From positions 1 to 18,664 of the forward strand of contig CAKSQS010000050.1 in NCBI GenBank assembly GCA_934486705.1: a stretch of 18,664 nucleotides of DNA, given 5' to 3'. Both the position numbers and the translations under genes were made by a program. Positions within the stretch are counted from its first letter, which is position 1. Each line of letters opens with the position of its first letter. This document shows, in pieces, positions 6,512 to 12,621 of the stretch. The stretch is from an uncultured Eubacteriales bacterium. GTDB taxonomy: Bacteria; Bacillota; Clostridia; Oscillospirales; Acutalibacteraceae. A model generated the notes under the pieces. It saw nothing but the letters and a program-made list of their open reading frames with translations, was not told the DNA's origin and made no database searches.

Positions 6512-7195
6512 TTACAAAACCTCATTCGGCAAATACGCCTCAAGCCGATATATTGGCTGACCGAGCGACGCAAACTTATGCTCGTATTCCGTTTCTATGT
6601 TATTTTCAAAATCGCTCGCGTGCAGATCAAGCGAAATGTTTTTAAGCGCAAATCCCGCTGCGGTAAGTTCCTCAATTGAGAACTCAAAAAAATGCATATT
6701 GTCGGTTTTTTGGTGAATTTCCGCACCGGGCAGCATAAGCGATTTATAAATTTTAAGAAAACGGCGGTGCGTAAGCCTGTGGGTCGCGTACTTGTTCTTA
6801 GGGAACGGGCAGCTGAAATTAAGAAATATGCGCCCTATGCTTTCGGGCCTTATATATTTCGGCAGATATTCCGCACTGCACTTTATAAAGCGCAGATTTT
6901 TTACCCCTGCGTTTTTTGCCGCCTCGCACGCGGCTACTATCACGTTCGCGTCCTTTTCAACGGCTATAATGTTCAGCTGCGGGTGGCGGCGGGCATATTC
7001 AACGGCAAAGCCGCCCTTGCCGCAGCCGATTTCAAGGTATTGCGGCGCTGAGCGCGCAAACCATTTATCAAAATCAATGTATTCGGGATTATCGGCGGCG
7101 TTGTTAAAATTTCTGTCCTCAAGGTCGCTTATAAAAAGCAGCTCGGATATATCGGCAAGCCTTTCCTCAAGGTGCTTTTTTTTGCGCATTCTCAT
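6512..7195 (-). CDS. trmB: tRNA (guanosine(46)-N7)-methyltransferase TrmB
   Basis: TrmB methylates N7 of G46 in the variable loop of tRNAs using S-adenosylmethionine. The 227 residues contain the SAM loop LEIGCGKGGFAVEYA (54-68), AVEKD (78-82) and the family block LNFSCPFPKNKYATHRLTHRRFL (125-147). They also contain QKTDNMHFFEFSIEEL (162-177), which corresponds to the tRNA/guanine pocket 'KTDN..LFEYS'. The aspartate of the usual FSDPWPK motif is replaced by cysteine (C129) and the tryptophan by phenylalanine, an unusual variant near the catalytic site. The gene lies 17 bases after the upstream membrane-protein gene and abuts rsmG, so it is the middle gene of an operon. The ribosome binding site is weak. 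ATG 7187-7189 (residue 3) is an alternative start. Confidence 0.94.
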   Translation of the reverse strand: MRMRKKKHLEERLADISELLFISDLEDRNFNNAADNPEYIDFDKWFARSAPQYLEIGCGKGGFAVEYARRHPQLNIIAVEKDANVIVAACEAAKNAGVKNLRFIKCSAEYLPKYIRPESIGRIFLNFSCPFPKNKYATHRLTHRRFLKIYKSLMLPGAEIHQKTDNMHFFEFSIEELTAAGFALKNISLDLHASDFENNIETEYEHKFASLGQPIYRLEAYLPNEVL

Positions 7196-7212
7196 AGCTT
7201 TTTACCGAAATG

Positions 7213-8040
7213 TTATATGCGCAGCTGCGAATCTACGGTGTCGCGCCGACGAACCACACTGACGTTTTTAACGGAAAAGAAAATGAGGGTAAACGCCGCC
7301 GCAAACAGCCCGTATATAAGCAAGGCGATATTGGAAATATTCGATGTGTGCTGATAATTGTTTCCGTTCAAAATGTTTATTACAATATGCGGAACACTCT
7401 GCGCAAGGCAAAGTATTGCCGAGCTGAAGCCCGCCGCCTGCAGCTTTCTGAAATTATACTCGCGGTCAATGCCGTTATAAAGCTTGCCGAAACAGAGGAA
7501 AAACAGCAGCAAGCCGCAGTAAGCCGCTAACATAAGCACATTATCGGTTATAAGCGCGAGGGATGAAACCGACGTGAAAACGCAGATTATTTTAACAATA
7601 AAATATATTATCGGTATAGCCGCGGAAATGGGCGGCAGCTTAAAGTCGGAAACAAGGCTTATTCCGTAAATCACGAAAAATACTACAGCCGCAATGCCCG
7701 CAAGCATTAAAAGCGAGGTTTGCCACTGCATAACAGTGCCCGCAAAGGATTCCGAAAATATTTCAGCACCTATTGCCCCCGCAGTAAGGAAAGCGGCAAT
7801 TGCCGTGGGCAAGCTTTTTTTCGGCGGATGCTCGGGCTTGCGGTGCGAGGTAAAGCACAGTGCCGCGGTGACAGCCGCGCATAAAAGAATTAGTATTAAA
7901 AGGTAAAAGCCCATTTCCTTATATTCGGTTTTGAAAAAGCCCGTTTTTGCGTCAACCGTGAACATAAGCTGTAAAATCCGCAAAAGAACCGACGCGGGCA
8001 GCGCTATGCCGAAAAACAAAAGTATTTTTTTATATTTCAT
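7213..8040 (-). CDS. Multi-pass membrane protein of unknown function
   Basis: I do not recognise this protein. Its 275 residues form about seven or eight hydrophobic segments, roughly at 5-26, 44-63, 78-98, 107-130, 137-157, 165-184, 203-224 and 236-256. A short polar loop (SHRKPEHPPKK, 65-75) and a basic C-terminus (VVRRRDTVDSQLRI) separate or follow them. There are no visible catalytic or transporter motifs. Translation from ATG 8040 is supported by TTTGGAG eight or so bases upstream. The gene has a good promoter and is first in the operon with trmB and rsmG, 17 bases upstream of trmB. That reflects co-transcription rather than any shown link to RNA modification. It is divergent from spoIID. 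Confidence 0.75.
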   Translation of the reverse strand: MKYKKILLFFGIALPASVLLRILQLMFTVDAKTGFFKTEYKEMGFYLLILILLCAAVTAALCFTSHRKPEHPPKKSLPTAIAAFLTAGAIGAEIFSESFAGTVMQWQTSLLMLAGIAAVVFFVIYGISLVSDFKLPPISAAIPIIYFIVKIICVFTSVSSLALITDNVLMLAAYCGLLLFFLCFGKLYNGIDREYNFRKLQAAGFSSAILCLAQSVPHIVINILNGNNYQHTSNISNIALLIYGLFAAAFTLIFFSVKNVSVVRRRDTVDSQLRI

Positions 8041-8105
8041 TTATTTACACTCCAAAGCAGACATTATTATTTTTATAAGAGCATATCTTAATTACAGAGA
8101 CGCTA

Positions 8106-8111
8106 TATAAT
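8106..8111 (+). promoter_or_regulatory. Possible -10 of spoIID
   Basis: TATAAT lies 57 bases before the spoIID start but has no good sigma-A -35. The wider TATATAAT (8104-8111), with ATA at 8083-8085, resembles a sigma-E site (ATA, about 16-18 bases, CATACAAT) at six of eight -10 positions. This is inference from gene function. Confidence 0.3.
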
Positions 8112-8138
8112 TGTACCTCTTTGCGGTAAAATTGTCAA
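8110..8138 (-). promoter_or_regulatory. Sigma-A type promoter of the membrane protein-trmB-rsmG operon
   Basis: On the minus strand TTGACA (8138-8133), 17 bases, TACAAT (8115-8110). The -10 overlaps the TATAAT of the opposite strand, so this promoter and the spoIID promoter would compete for the same DNA. Confidence 0.72.
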
Positions 8139-8167
8139 TAAATTTATATGAAATACGAGGAATCGGA

Positions 8168-9139
8168 ATGAAAAAAATACTTTGCTCCGGGTTTATAATT
8201 TTGTCGGCTATGTTCATTTTTCCGCTTTGCGGCATAAAAAACGGCGACGCGCCCGCCGTGGCTGCGGCAACAAAGCTTTTTATTTCAAAAACAGACAAGC
8301 AGCAAAAAATAAGCGACTCTTTCAGAATTTGCGATATGCAGACCGACACCGTAAGCGTTATGACGGCAAAGGACTACGTTTTCGGGGTGGTTGCCGCCGA
8401 AATGCCCGCGCTTTACGATACCGAGGCGCTGAAAGCCCAGGCGGTCGCCGCATATACGCTTGCCTGCCGCCGCAGGGCGGATAATAAGGACAAAAGCTAC
8501 GACCTTACTACCGATTACACGGTAGACCAGAGCTACATATCAAAAGCGGACGCCGAAAAACGCTGGGGTGATAAGGCGGCGGAATATTCAAAAAAGATAG
8601 AAAGCGCCGTATCGGCTGTTGAAAACCTTGCCGTAACCTACGGCGGCGAGCCTATAACGGCGGTATACCACGCAATATCCTCGGGCAGAACAGAGGACTG
8701 CCGCGATATATGGGGCGGCTCGCTGCCGTATTTAAAGCCCGTTTCAAGCCCGGGGGATAAACTTGCGCCGGATTATACAAGCGAAGTAAAGGTATCTGCC
8801 GAGGAGCTGCAAAAAAAGCTCGGGGATGAATGTAAGCTTTCGGGCGACCCCGCAGCCTACTTCGGCGAGCCGAAACGCACCGAGTCGGGCTCGGTTTTAA
8901 GCGTTCCCGTGTGCGGCGCGGATATAAGCGGCGGCAAAATCCGCAGTATTTTCGATTTGCGCTCGCTTAATTACAGCGTTAAATATGCCGACGGTAATTT
9001 TACCTTCACCGTGCGCGGCTACGGTCACGGCGTGGGTATGAGCCAGTACGGCGCAGACTATATGGCAAAGCAGGGCAACAATTTTAAAGAAATACTTACC
9101 TACTATTATACGGGATGTAAGGTTGAAAAAATAGGATGA
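8168..9139 (+). CDS. spoIID: Stage II sporulation protein D (SpoIID), peptidoglycan lytic transglycosylase
   Basis: In the mother cell, SpoIID cuts glycan strands after SpoIIP amidase has removed stem peptides, which lets the septal membrane migrate around the forespore. Its 323 residues begin with a signal or anchor segment (about 4-22). The SpoIID domain then includes VFGVVAAEMPA (71-81), where E78 is the expected catalytic acid, and EALKAQAVAAYTLA (86-99). Further on are YHAISSGRTEDC (167-178), with H168 and C178 as candidate metal-site residues, and the C-terminal GYGHGVGMSQYGA (284-296). ATG 8168 follows GAGGAA (8157-8162); an in-frame TTG further upstream lies in the promoter region and is rejected. 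The gene is alone here, not beside spoIIIAA or murA-type neighbours. Name and function are well supported, although SpoIID-domain paralogues (LytB-like) also exist. Confidence 0.9.
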   Translation: MKKILCSGFIILSAMFIFPLCGIKNGDAPAVAAATKLFISKTDKQQKISDSFRICDMQTDTVSVMTAKDYVFGVVAAEMPALYDTEALKAQAVAAYTLACRRRADNKDKSYDLTTDYTVDQSYISKADAEKRWGDKAAEYSKKIESAVSAVENLAVTYGGEPITAVYHAISSGRTEDCRDIWGGSLPYLKPVSSPGDKLAPDYTSEVKVSAEELQKKLGDECKLSGDPAAYFGEPKRTESGSVLSVPVCGADISGGKIRSIFDLRSLNYSVKYADGNFTFTVRGYGHGVGMSQYGADYMAKQGNNFKEILTYYYTGCKVEKIG

Positions 9140-9183
9140 TATATATCGGGAGCAAAAGCTGTCAACAAAGTTTAGTGAGAGGT

Positions 9184-9204
9184 TTTAAATCTAACATCTG
9201 ATTT
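9184..9204 (+). repeat. Short heptanucleotide repeat, left of element A
   Basis: TTTAAAT, CTAACAT and CTGATTT are three consecutive seven-base units that resemble the longer heptad run on the other side of element A. Confidence 0.4.
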
Positions 9205-9394
9205 GTAACAACCCCTCAGTTTCGCTTACGCTCAACAGCCACTGACAGTGGCGGTCCCCTTTTGTCGCTGTGCGACATTTTCCCCGCACCGCGGGGACAT
9301 CGACCCCTTACACAGGGGAGCCTTTGCGTTGGCTCCCTTCTTTTGCGATAGCAAATAGAGGGGAGCTGGCGCCGTTAGGCGACTGAGGGGTATT
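9204..9394. repeat. Modular palindromic intergenic repeat, element A
   Basis: This is a non-coding element of about 180 bases bounded by a perfect 10-bp terminal inverted repeat, ACCCCTCAGT (9211-9220) and ACTGAGGGGT (9382-9391). Inside are successive perfect small hairpins: CCACTG/CAGTGG (9239-9251), TGTCGC/GCGACA (9263-9277), CCCCGC/GCGGGG (9282-9296), CCCCT/AGGGG (9304-9318) and TTTGC/GCAAA (9342-9355). A central GGGAGCC/GGCTCCC pair lies at 9316-9337. It divides into a left module ending at GGGGAGCC (9322) and a right module starting at GGCTCCCTTCT (9331). Both modules recur in element B with identical blocks of 11-17 bases. There is no open reading frame for a transposase. It resembles repeats I recall from gut Clostridia genomes, but I cannot name the family with certainty. 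Confidence 0.8.
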
Positions 9395-9397
9395 TTT

Positions 9398-9432
9398 CTA
9401 ATATCTGCAATCTAATATCTAAAATCTAAATG
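9398..9432 (+). repeat. Heptanucleotide tandem repeat, right of element A
   Basis: Five consecutive seven-base units, CTAATAT, CTGCAAT, CTAATAT, CTAAAAT and CTAAATG, begin four bases after the conserved end of element A and run into the 5' arm of the following terminator. Confidence 0.6.
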
Positions 9433-9469
9433 CGGGGTTGTTAGAGACTGAAAAGACCCCGCATTTTTA
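9428..9469 (+). terminator. Terminator downstream of spoIID and element A
   Basis: AAATGCGGGG (9428-9437) pairs with CCCCGCATTT (9457-9466), followed by T to 9468. The loop of 19 bases can be shortened by two more pairs. It is nearly 300 bases after the spoIID stop; element A lies between. Confidence 0.65.
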
Positions 9470-9524
9470 ATATTCCCGCCAAAATTTAAAAAAGCTTTCG
9501 TCACCGTGCAAATTTTTGTGAAAC

Positions 9525-9562
9525 GGTAACAGAATTGATACCATTTGTAACCGAATTGTTTT
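9525..9562 (+). promoter_or_regulatory. Two tandem WalR-like boxes upstream of the exported protein gene
   Basis: GTAACAGAATTG (9526-9537) and GTAACCGAATTG (9547-9558) are direct repeats with one mismatch and a 21-base period. Read as TGTWAH-N5-TGTWAH boxes, 9546-9562 matches at 11 of 12 positions and 9525-9541 at 10 of 12. They end at the -35 box, an activator-like position. Confidence 0.42.
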
Positions 9563-9590
9563 TGTACTTTCGTGAAAATCGGTATATAAT
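9562..9590 (+). promoter_or_regulatory. Sigma-A type promoter of the exported protein gene
   Basis: TTGTAC (9562-9567), 17 bases and TATAAT (9585-9590); a second TATAAT follows at 9591-9596. The weak -35 fits dependence on an activator. Confidence 0.6.
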
Positions 9591-9622
9591 TATAATTGAA
9601 AAGAAAGCTTGGAGGCGGTAGT

Positions 9623-10204
9623 ATGAAAAAGGGAATTTTAAGCATTGCGGCGCTGTCGGTTGTATTGCTTATTTCTTTTACCTCGCTTTCGGTCAAGCCC
9701 GCAGCTACCGCTACCGAAAAAACGCCCGCAGCCGCCGTTTCGCAGGAAAAGGTGTTAGGCGCGCGTTTCCTTAATATGCTTAACCACAATTTTGTTTATA
9801 ACGACGCGTTTGACAGCGTTTACGAAATGACCGCCTGCTCCGAGGTTGCCGTGCTTGATAAGGCGGAGAACGGGTACATTGCGGAAAGCGTAATAAGCGG
9901 TTATCTTTACAATATGTACGGCGTTGAGAATGTCGATTTCGCCGCTGTTACAAAGGGTTTTCCGCAGCGTGAAAATTATGTTTACGTAATTCCGCGCGGG
10001 TTCTCGATTTATAAGCATTCCGCCCCCGTTGTAACGCAAAATGAAGACGGCAGCTACACCGTAATAACCGAGGTTGAAATATCCTCGCACGACAGCGAGA
10101 CCGAAACCGCAAAGGCTGCCACGCTTTTTGTGAAAAACGAAAATTCGGCTTTCGGTTTTAACATTATTTCTTCGGATATTACCGCCGCAGGCTATAACGC
10201 TTAA
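9623..10204 (+). CDS. Exported protein of unknown function
   Basis: I do not recognise the family. The 193-residue product begins with a clear signal peptide: MKK, hydrophobic 5-23, then SVKPAATATEK. Cleavage near the alanine-rich stretch at about 27-31 is likely, and there is no lipobox cysteine. The mature part is a single compact domain of about 150 residues rich in Tyr, Val and Glu. It has two cohesive stretches, FLNMLNHNFVYNDAFDSVYEM (49-69) and ENYVYVIPRGFSIYKHSAPV (117-136), and ends in beta-like segments. ATG 9623 is preceded by GGAGG at seven bases, so the in-frame TTG at 9596 is not needed. The gene stands alone between a strong promoter with tandem direct repeats and a strong terminator. 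If the repeats are WalR boxes, a role in cell-wall homeostasis would follow; that is inference. Confidence 0.82.
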   Translation: MKKGILSIAALSVVLLISFTSLSVKPAATATEKTPAAAVSQEKVLGARFLNMLNHNFVYNDAFDSVYEMTACSEVAVLDKAENGYIAESVISGYLYNMYGVENVDFAAVTKGFPQRENYVYVIPRGFSIYKHSAPVVTQNEDGSYTVITEVEISSHDSETETAKAATLFVKNENSAFGFNIISSDITAAGYNA

Positions 10205-10220
10205 ATTCAATAAAACAGTC

Positions 10221-10260
10221 AACACCCCGTTTTCGGTATAAGCCGAAAACGGGGTGTTTT
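10221..10260 (+). terminator. Terminator of the exported protein gene
   Basis: AACACCCCGTTTTCGG (10221-10236) pairs perfectly with CCGAAAACGGGGTGTT (10243-10258) over a six-base loop, followed by TT. A 16-bp perfect stem. Confidence 0.88.
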
Positions 10261-10277
10261 ACTACTGTAGCATAGAT

Positions 10278-10727
10278 TTACTCAAAGCAATTTATTATAC
10301 GCTTATTTTTTTGTGCCGCGTAGCGGTAAGCGCGCGCCGCATCGCCGTCCGACCGCGCATCACAGTAAAAAATGCAGGTGTCGCTCTTGTATATCATAGC
10401 CCTGTAGCGCCTGAAATCGCCTGTTTCGTCGGAATTATCCGATATTTTTAAAATAACTGTTTTATCGTAATCGTCCATAGCCCCGAAAATGCCGTATTCT
10501 TTCTCGCTCTCGTCGAGATTGATTTTTATTCGGCTTATTTCGGGGTTTGTTCTTTTGTAAACGCTCGCTATATAAAAACAAAGATTGCTGAAATCCGAAC
10601 ACTTACCGAACAGAAAGCGGGTCGTTCCTTTTTTTATAAGCTCGCCCATTATTTTGTCCGTTTTTTTCCACATATCCGTTGTATACTTAATATCAGGGTC
10701 TCCAATACAGCATACCGAATTTTTCAT
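10278..10727 (-). CDS. SLOG/DUF1273-like nucleotide-binding-fold protein (putative)
   Basis: The order of elements resembles small SLOG (LOG/DprA-type Rossmann) proteins. It starts MKNSVCCIGDPD, where relatives have CCxTGHR. Then comes KIMGELIKKGTTRFLFGKCS at about 25-44, where the usual glycine-rich GMALGVD loop is not conserved, and finally FRRYRAMIYKSDTCIFYCD at about 106-123 and YAAQKNKRIINCF at 136-148. SLOG domains bind nucleotides or nucleotide-derived ligands and are often found next to regulators and defence genes. ATG 10727 is preferred over ATG 10742 because GGGA precedes it and because the predicted transcript begins near 10753. The gene diverges from the XRE-type regulator, with which it shares 134 bases. 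The loss of the glycine-rich loop makes the family call tentative. Confidence 0.55.
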   Translation of the reverse strand: MKNSVCCIGDPDIKYTTDMWKKTDKIMGELIKKGTTRFLFGKCSDFSNLCFYIASVYKRTNPEISRIKINLDESEKEYGIFGAMDDYDKTVILKISDNSDETGDFRRYRAMIYKSDTCIFYCDARSDGDAARAYRYAAQKNKRIINCFE

Positions 10728-10759
10728 AATAAACAGTCCCATTTATTTTATTTACAACT

Positions 10760-10788
10760 ATTATAGCGCATATATCGTTGAAAATCAA
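10760..10788 (-). promoter_or_regulatory. Sigma-A type promoter of the SLOG-like gene
   Basis: On the minus strand TTGATT (10788-10783), 17 bases, TATAAT (10765-10760). Confidence 0.6.
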
Positions 10789-10791
10789 GTT

Positions 10792-10804
10792 AAATTAGTA
10801 ATTT
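10792..10804. promoter_or_regulatory. Palindrome between the divergent SLOG-like and XRE genes, possible operator
   Basis: AAATTA-G-TAATTT is a perfect 13-base palindrome just upstream of the -35 of the SLOG-like gene and 58 bases before the regulator's start codon. The region is AT-rich, so a chance palindrome is possible. Confidence 0.28.
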
Positions 10805-10861
10805 TATTCCCATAGTTAACGATTGAATTATTGTATTATACTAATATGAGGTGATTTAATC

Positions 10862-11179
10862 GTGAATGAGAAATTTATTCCTGAAAGAATAACTGAATTA
10901 CGATTGAAGAAAAATGTATCCGAATATCGTATGAGTTTAGATTTAGGGCATAGCAACAGTTATATTCGCAGTATTACTTCCGGAAAATCGCTTCCGTCAA
11001 TGTATGAGTTTCTTTATATGTGCGATTATTTGGGAATAACGCCTAAGGAATTTTTTGACAGCGAAATAAAAAATCCCGCAAAGACAGAGCGCCTTTGCAG
11101 GATTACCCGAAATATGTCGGATGATAATATGGATCTTCTAATTGCCTTAGCGGAGCGGCTGGCAAATAAGGATCAATAA
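10862..11179 (+). CDS. XRE-family helix-turn-helix transcriptional regulator
   Basis: This is a small DNA-binding protein of the Cro/C1 (HTH_3) type. Its 105 residues begin with the HTH domain at about 6-66: RITELRLKKNVSEYRMSLDLG, then the recognition helix around SNSYIRSITSGKSLPS, then FLYMCDYLGITPKEFF. The C-terminal ~35 residues are probably a short dimerisation helix (DDNMDLLIALAERLANK). Translation begins at GTG 10862, with GAGGTG (10848-10853) eight bases upstream. The reading frame is more AT-rich than its neighbours (AAA, GAA, TTA and ATT codons dominate), suggesting recent acquisition or an accessory gene. It is divergent from the SLOG-like gene and may regulate it or itself through the intergenic palindrome. 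It converges on the HAD gene with a ten-base gap and no clear terminator. Confidence 0.85.
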   Translation: MNEKFIPERITELRLKKNVSEYRMSLDLGHSNSYIRSITSGKSLPSMYEFLYMCDYLGITPKEFFDSEIKNPAKTERLCRITRNMSDDNMDLLIALAERLANKDQ

Positions 11180-11189
11180 AATACAATTC

Positions 11190-11909
11190 TTAATCGGCTG
11201 CGGCAAAGCTGTTAACAAACTGCAAAAGCTCCGAAAAACCGCCGTGAGGATAAACCGAAATATCCGTGTTTTCCTTATTAAGCAGGCAATCGGTTAAAAG
11301 GAATACCTTCATTCCGAGCGTTTCGGCTATCATATCCTCGGTCACGTCATTCCCGACCATAAGGCATTCTTCGGCTTTCATATTAAGCCGCGTCAGAATT
11401 TCTTCGTAATATTTGGGGTTCGGCTTGCAGTAGTGCGAGTTTTCGTAGGTAGTGTAAAGCAGAAAATCGGTTTTATCAAGCCCCGCCCATTTAATGCGGC
11501 TTTCGGTGGCAGCGTCAGGAAAAATGGGGTTGGTTGCAAGCACAAGCGCAAAGCCCTTTGCCTTAAGCGCGGAAACCGTTTCGGCGGCGGCGGGGTTAAA
11601 GCCGCAATCCGCTTTTACATCGGAAAATTCCTTGCGGTAGTATTCATCAAACATAGGCTTATCGGCAGCGGCTTTTTCTTCGCCGTAAATTTCGGAAAAT
11701 TTATTCCAAAAAGCCTCTTCGTTGGTAATTCCGCCGTTGTTTTTTACCATTGCCGCCGTGCCCGCCCAAACGCTTTTTATAAGCTTTTCGGGCTCGTAGC
11801 CGCGCGGCGCAGCCTTTGCAACAAGGCGCTTGAAATAGCCGTGGGTGAATTTTTCCATATCCATTGGGAGCAGAGTCCCGTCTAAATCGAACAATATATT
11901 TTTAATCAT
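11190..11909 (-). CDS. HAD-superfamily hydrolase (phosphatase-like)
   Basis: HAD enzymes hydrolyse phosphate esters through a covalent aspartyl-phosphate; the substrate here is unknown. The 239-residue protein has all four motifs: DLDGTLL with nucleophile D8 and acid D10, motif II ATNPIF with T126, motif III lysine K162 in CKPNPKYY, and motif IV GNDVTED with D188 and D192. The alpha-helical cap between residues 15 and 100 identifies a subfamily I (C1-cap) enzyme, like phosphoglycolate phosphatase or YjjG/PpaX relatives. ATG 11909 has AAAAGG upstream. The gene is single and diverges from the CotF-like gene across a 63-base gap. Close relatives are annotated only as 'HAD family hydrolase'; no operon partner points to a substrate. 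Confidence 0.9.
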   Translation of the reverse strand: MIKNILFDLDGTLLPMDMEKFTHGYFKRLVAKAAPRGYEPEKLIKSVWAGTAAMVKNNGGITNEEAFWNKFSEIYGEEKAAADKPMFDEYYRKEFSDVKADCGFNPAAAETVSALKAKGFALVLATNPIFPDAATESRIKWAGLDKTDFLLYTTYENSHYCKPNPKYYEEILTRLNMKAEECLMVGNDVTEDMIAETLGMKVFLLTDCLLNKENTDISVYPHGGFSELLQFVNSFAAAD

Positions 11910-11972
11910 TTTATTTTACCTTTTGTTATATTTGAATTTTTTTGAGCAATACTGTTTTTGAGGTGATTTAAA

Positions 11973-12425
11973 ATGCAATTAACACAAAAGGAAACTTCCC
12001 TTTTAAAGGACCTTAAAACACAGGAAAAGCTCTGTGCCGAAAAATACGAAAAATATTCGGCAGAGGCGCTGGATTCACAGCTTAAAAGCCTGTTCGGCAG
12101 CATTGCCGATACAGAGCGCCACCATCTTAGTATGCTTGAGCAGATAGAGAACGGAACAGCCCCCGCAACCGCAGGCGGAAGCAAAGCGCAGCCCGGGTTT
12201 ACCGCCGCTTATTCCGTGGCGGATACCGACGCGAAAAAGCACGACAGCTACCTTTGCACCGACGTTCTTACAATGGAAAAGCATGCTTCGCACCTTTACG
12301 ATACCTGCATTTTTGAATTTACGCAGGAAAGCCTGCGCAATGTGCTTAACAGCATTCAAAAGGAAGAGCAGGGGCACGGAAAGGCAATTTACGACTATAT
12401 GTCGGCAAACAGTATGTATTCTTAA
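11973..12425 (+). CDS. CotF-like spore coat protein with ferritin-like fold
   Basis: The 150-residue protein resembles the coat F family, whose members are four-helix-bundle proteins found in spore coats of Bacilli and Clostridia. It is built of two helical hairpins. The first (residues 5-60) contains LLKDLKTQEKLCAEKYEKYS and the E48-H51 ExxH motif (TERHHLSML). After a Gly/Ala/Pro-rich linker (61-75), the second hairpin (about 90-143) contains MEKHASHLYDTCIFEF and a second ExxH at E132-H135 (KEEQGHGKA). These carboxylate/histidine pairs resemble a ferritin-type diiron site, so metal binding is possible. ATG 11973 has GAGGTG at seven bases. Element B begins about ten bases after the stop codon and probably provides its terminator. 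A spore role is by family only. Confidence 0.8.
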   Translation: MQLTQKETSLLKDLKTQEKLCAEKYEKYSAEALDSQLKSLFGSIADTERHHLSMLEQIENGTAPATAGGSKAQPGFTAAYSVADTDAKKHDSYLCTDVLTMEKHASHLYDTCIFEFTQESLRNVLNSIQKEEQGHGKAIYDYMSANSMYS

Positions 12426-12435
12426 TGATAAGAGA

Positions 12436-12621
12436 CTCCCCTGTGTAAGGGTGCGGGTGTCCGGTGGACACCTCTGCGAAGCAGAAGCACCGACCGAGGC
12501 GGCAGCCGAGACGCTGGCAGCCGAATGGCTGACTGAGGGGTTGTTACAGGCTGAATACCCCTCAGTCTCGTTTCACTCGACAGCTCCCCTCTGTTTCGGC
12601 AAAGCCGAAAAGAAGGGAGCC
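12436..12621. repeat. Modular palindromic intergenic repeat, element B (permuted copy)
   Basis: Two modules related to element A lie in the opposite order. Module 1 (12436-12548) starts CTCCCCTGTGTAAGGG, identical to the reverse complement of 9305-9320. It ends ACTGAGGGGTTGTTACA (12532-12548), identical to the reverse complement of 9204-9220. Module 2 (12554-12621) starts AATACCCCTCAGT, contains AGCTCCCCTCT (12582-12592) and ends AAAAGAAGGGAGCC; all three match the reverse complement of the right module of A. The interior hairpins have the same layout but different sequences: GTGTCC/GGACAC (12457-12471), TCTGC/GCAGA (12473-12485), CAGCC/GGCTG (12518-12531) and TTTCGGC/GCCGAAA in module 2. No coding function is evident. 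Confidence 0.78.

Noticed and set aside
9204..9432. CRISPR-like array
   Set aside because: The repeats are heptads and nested hairpins of differing sequence, with no regular repeat-spacer spacing and no cas genes nearby.
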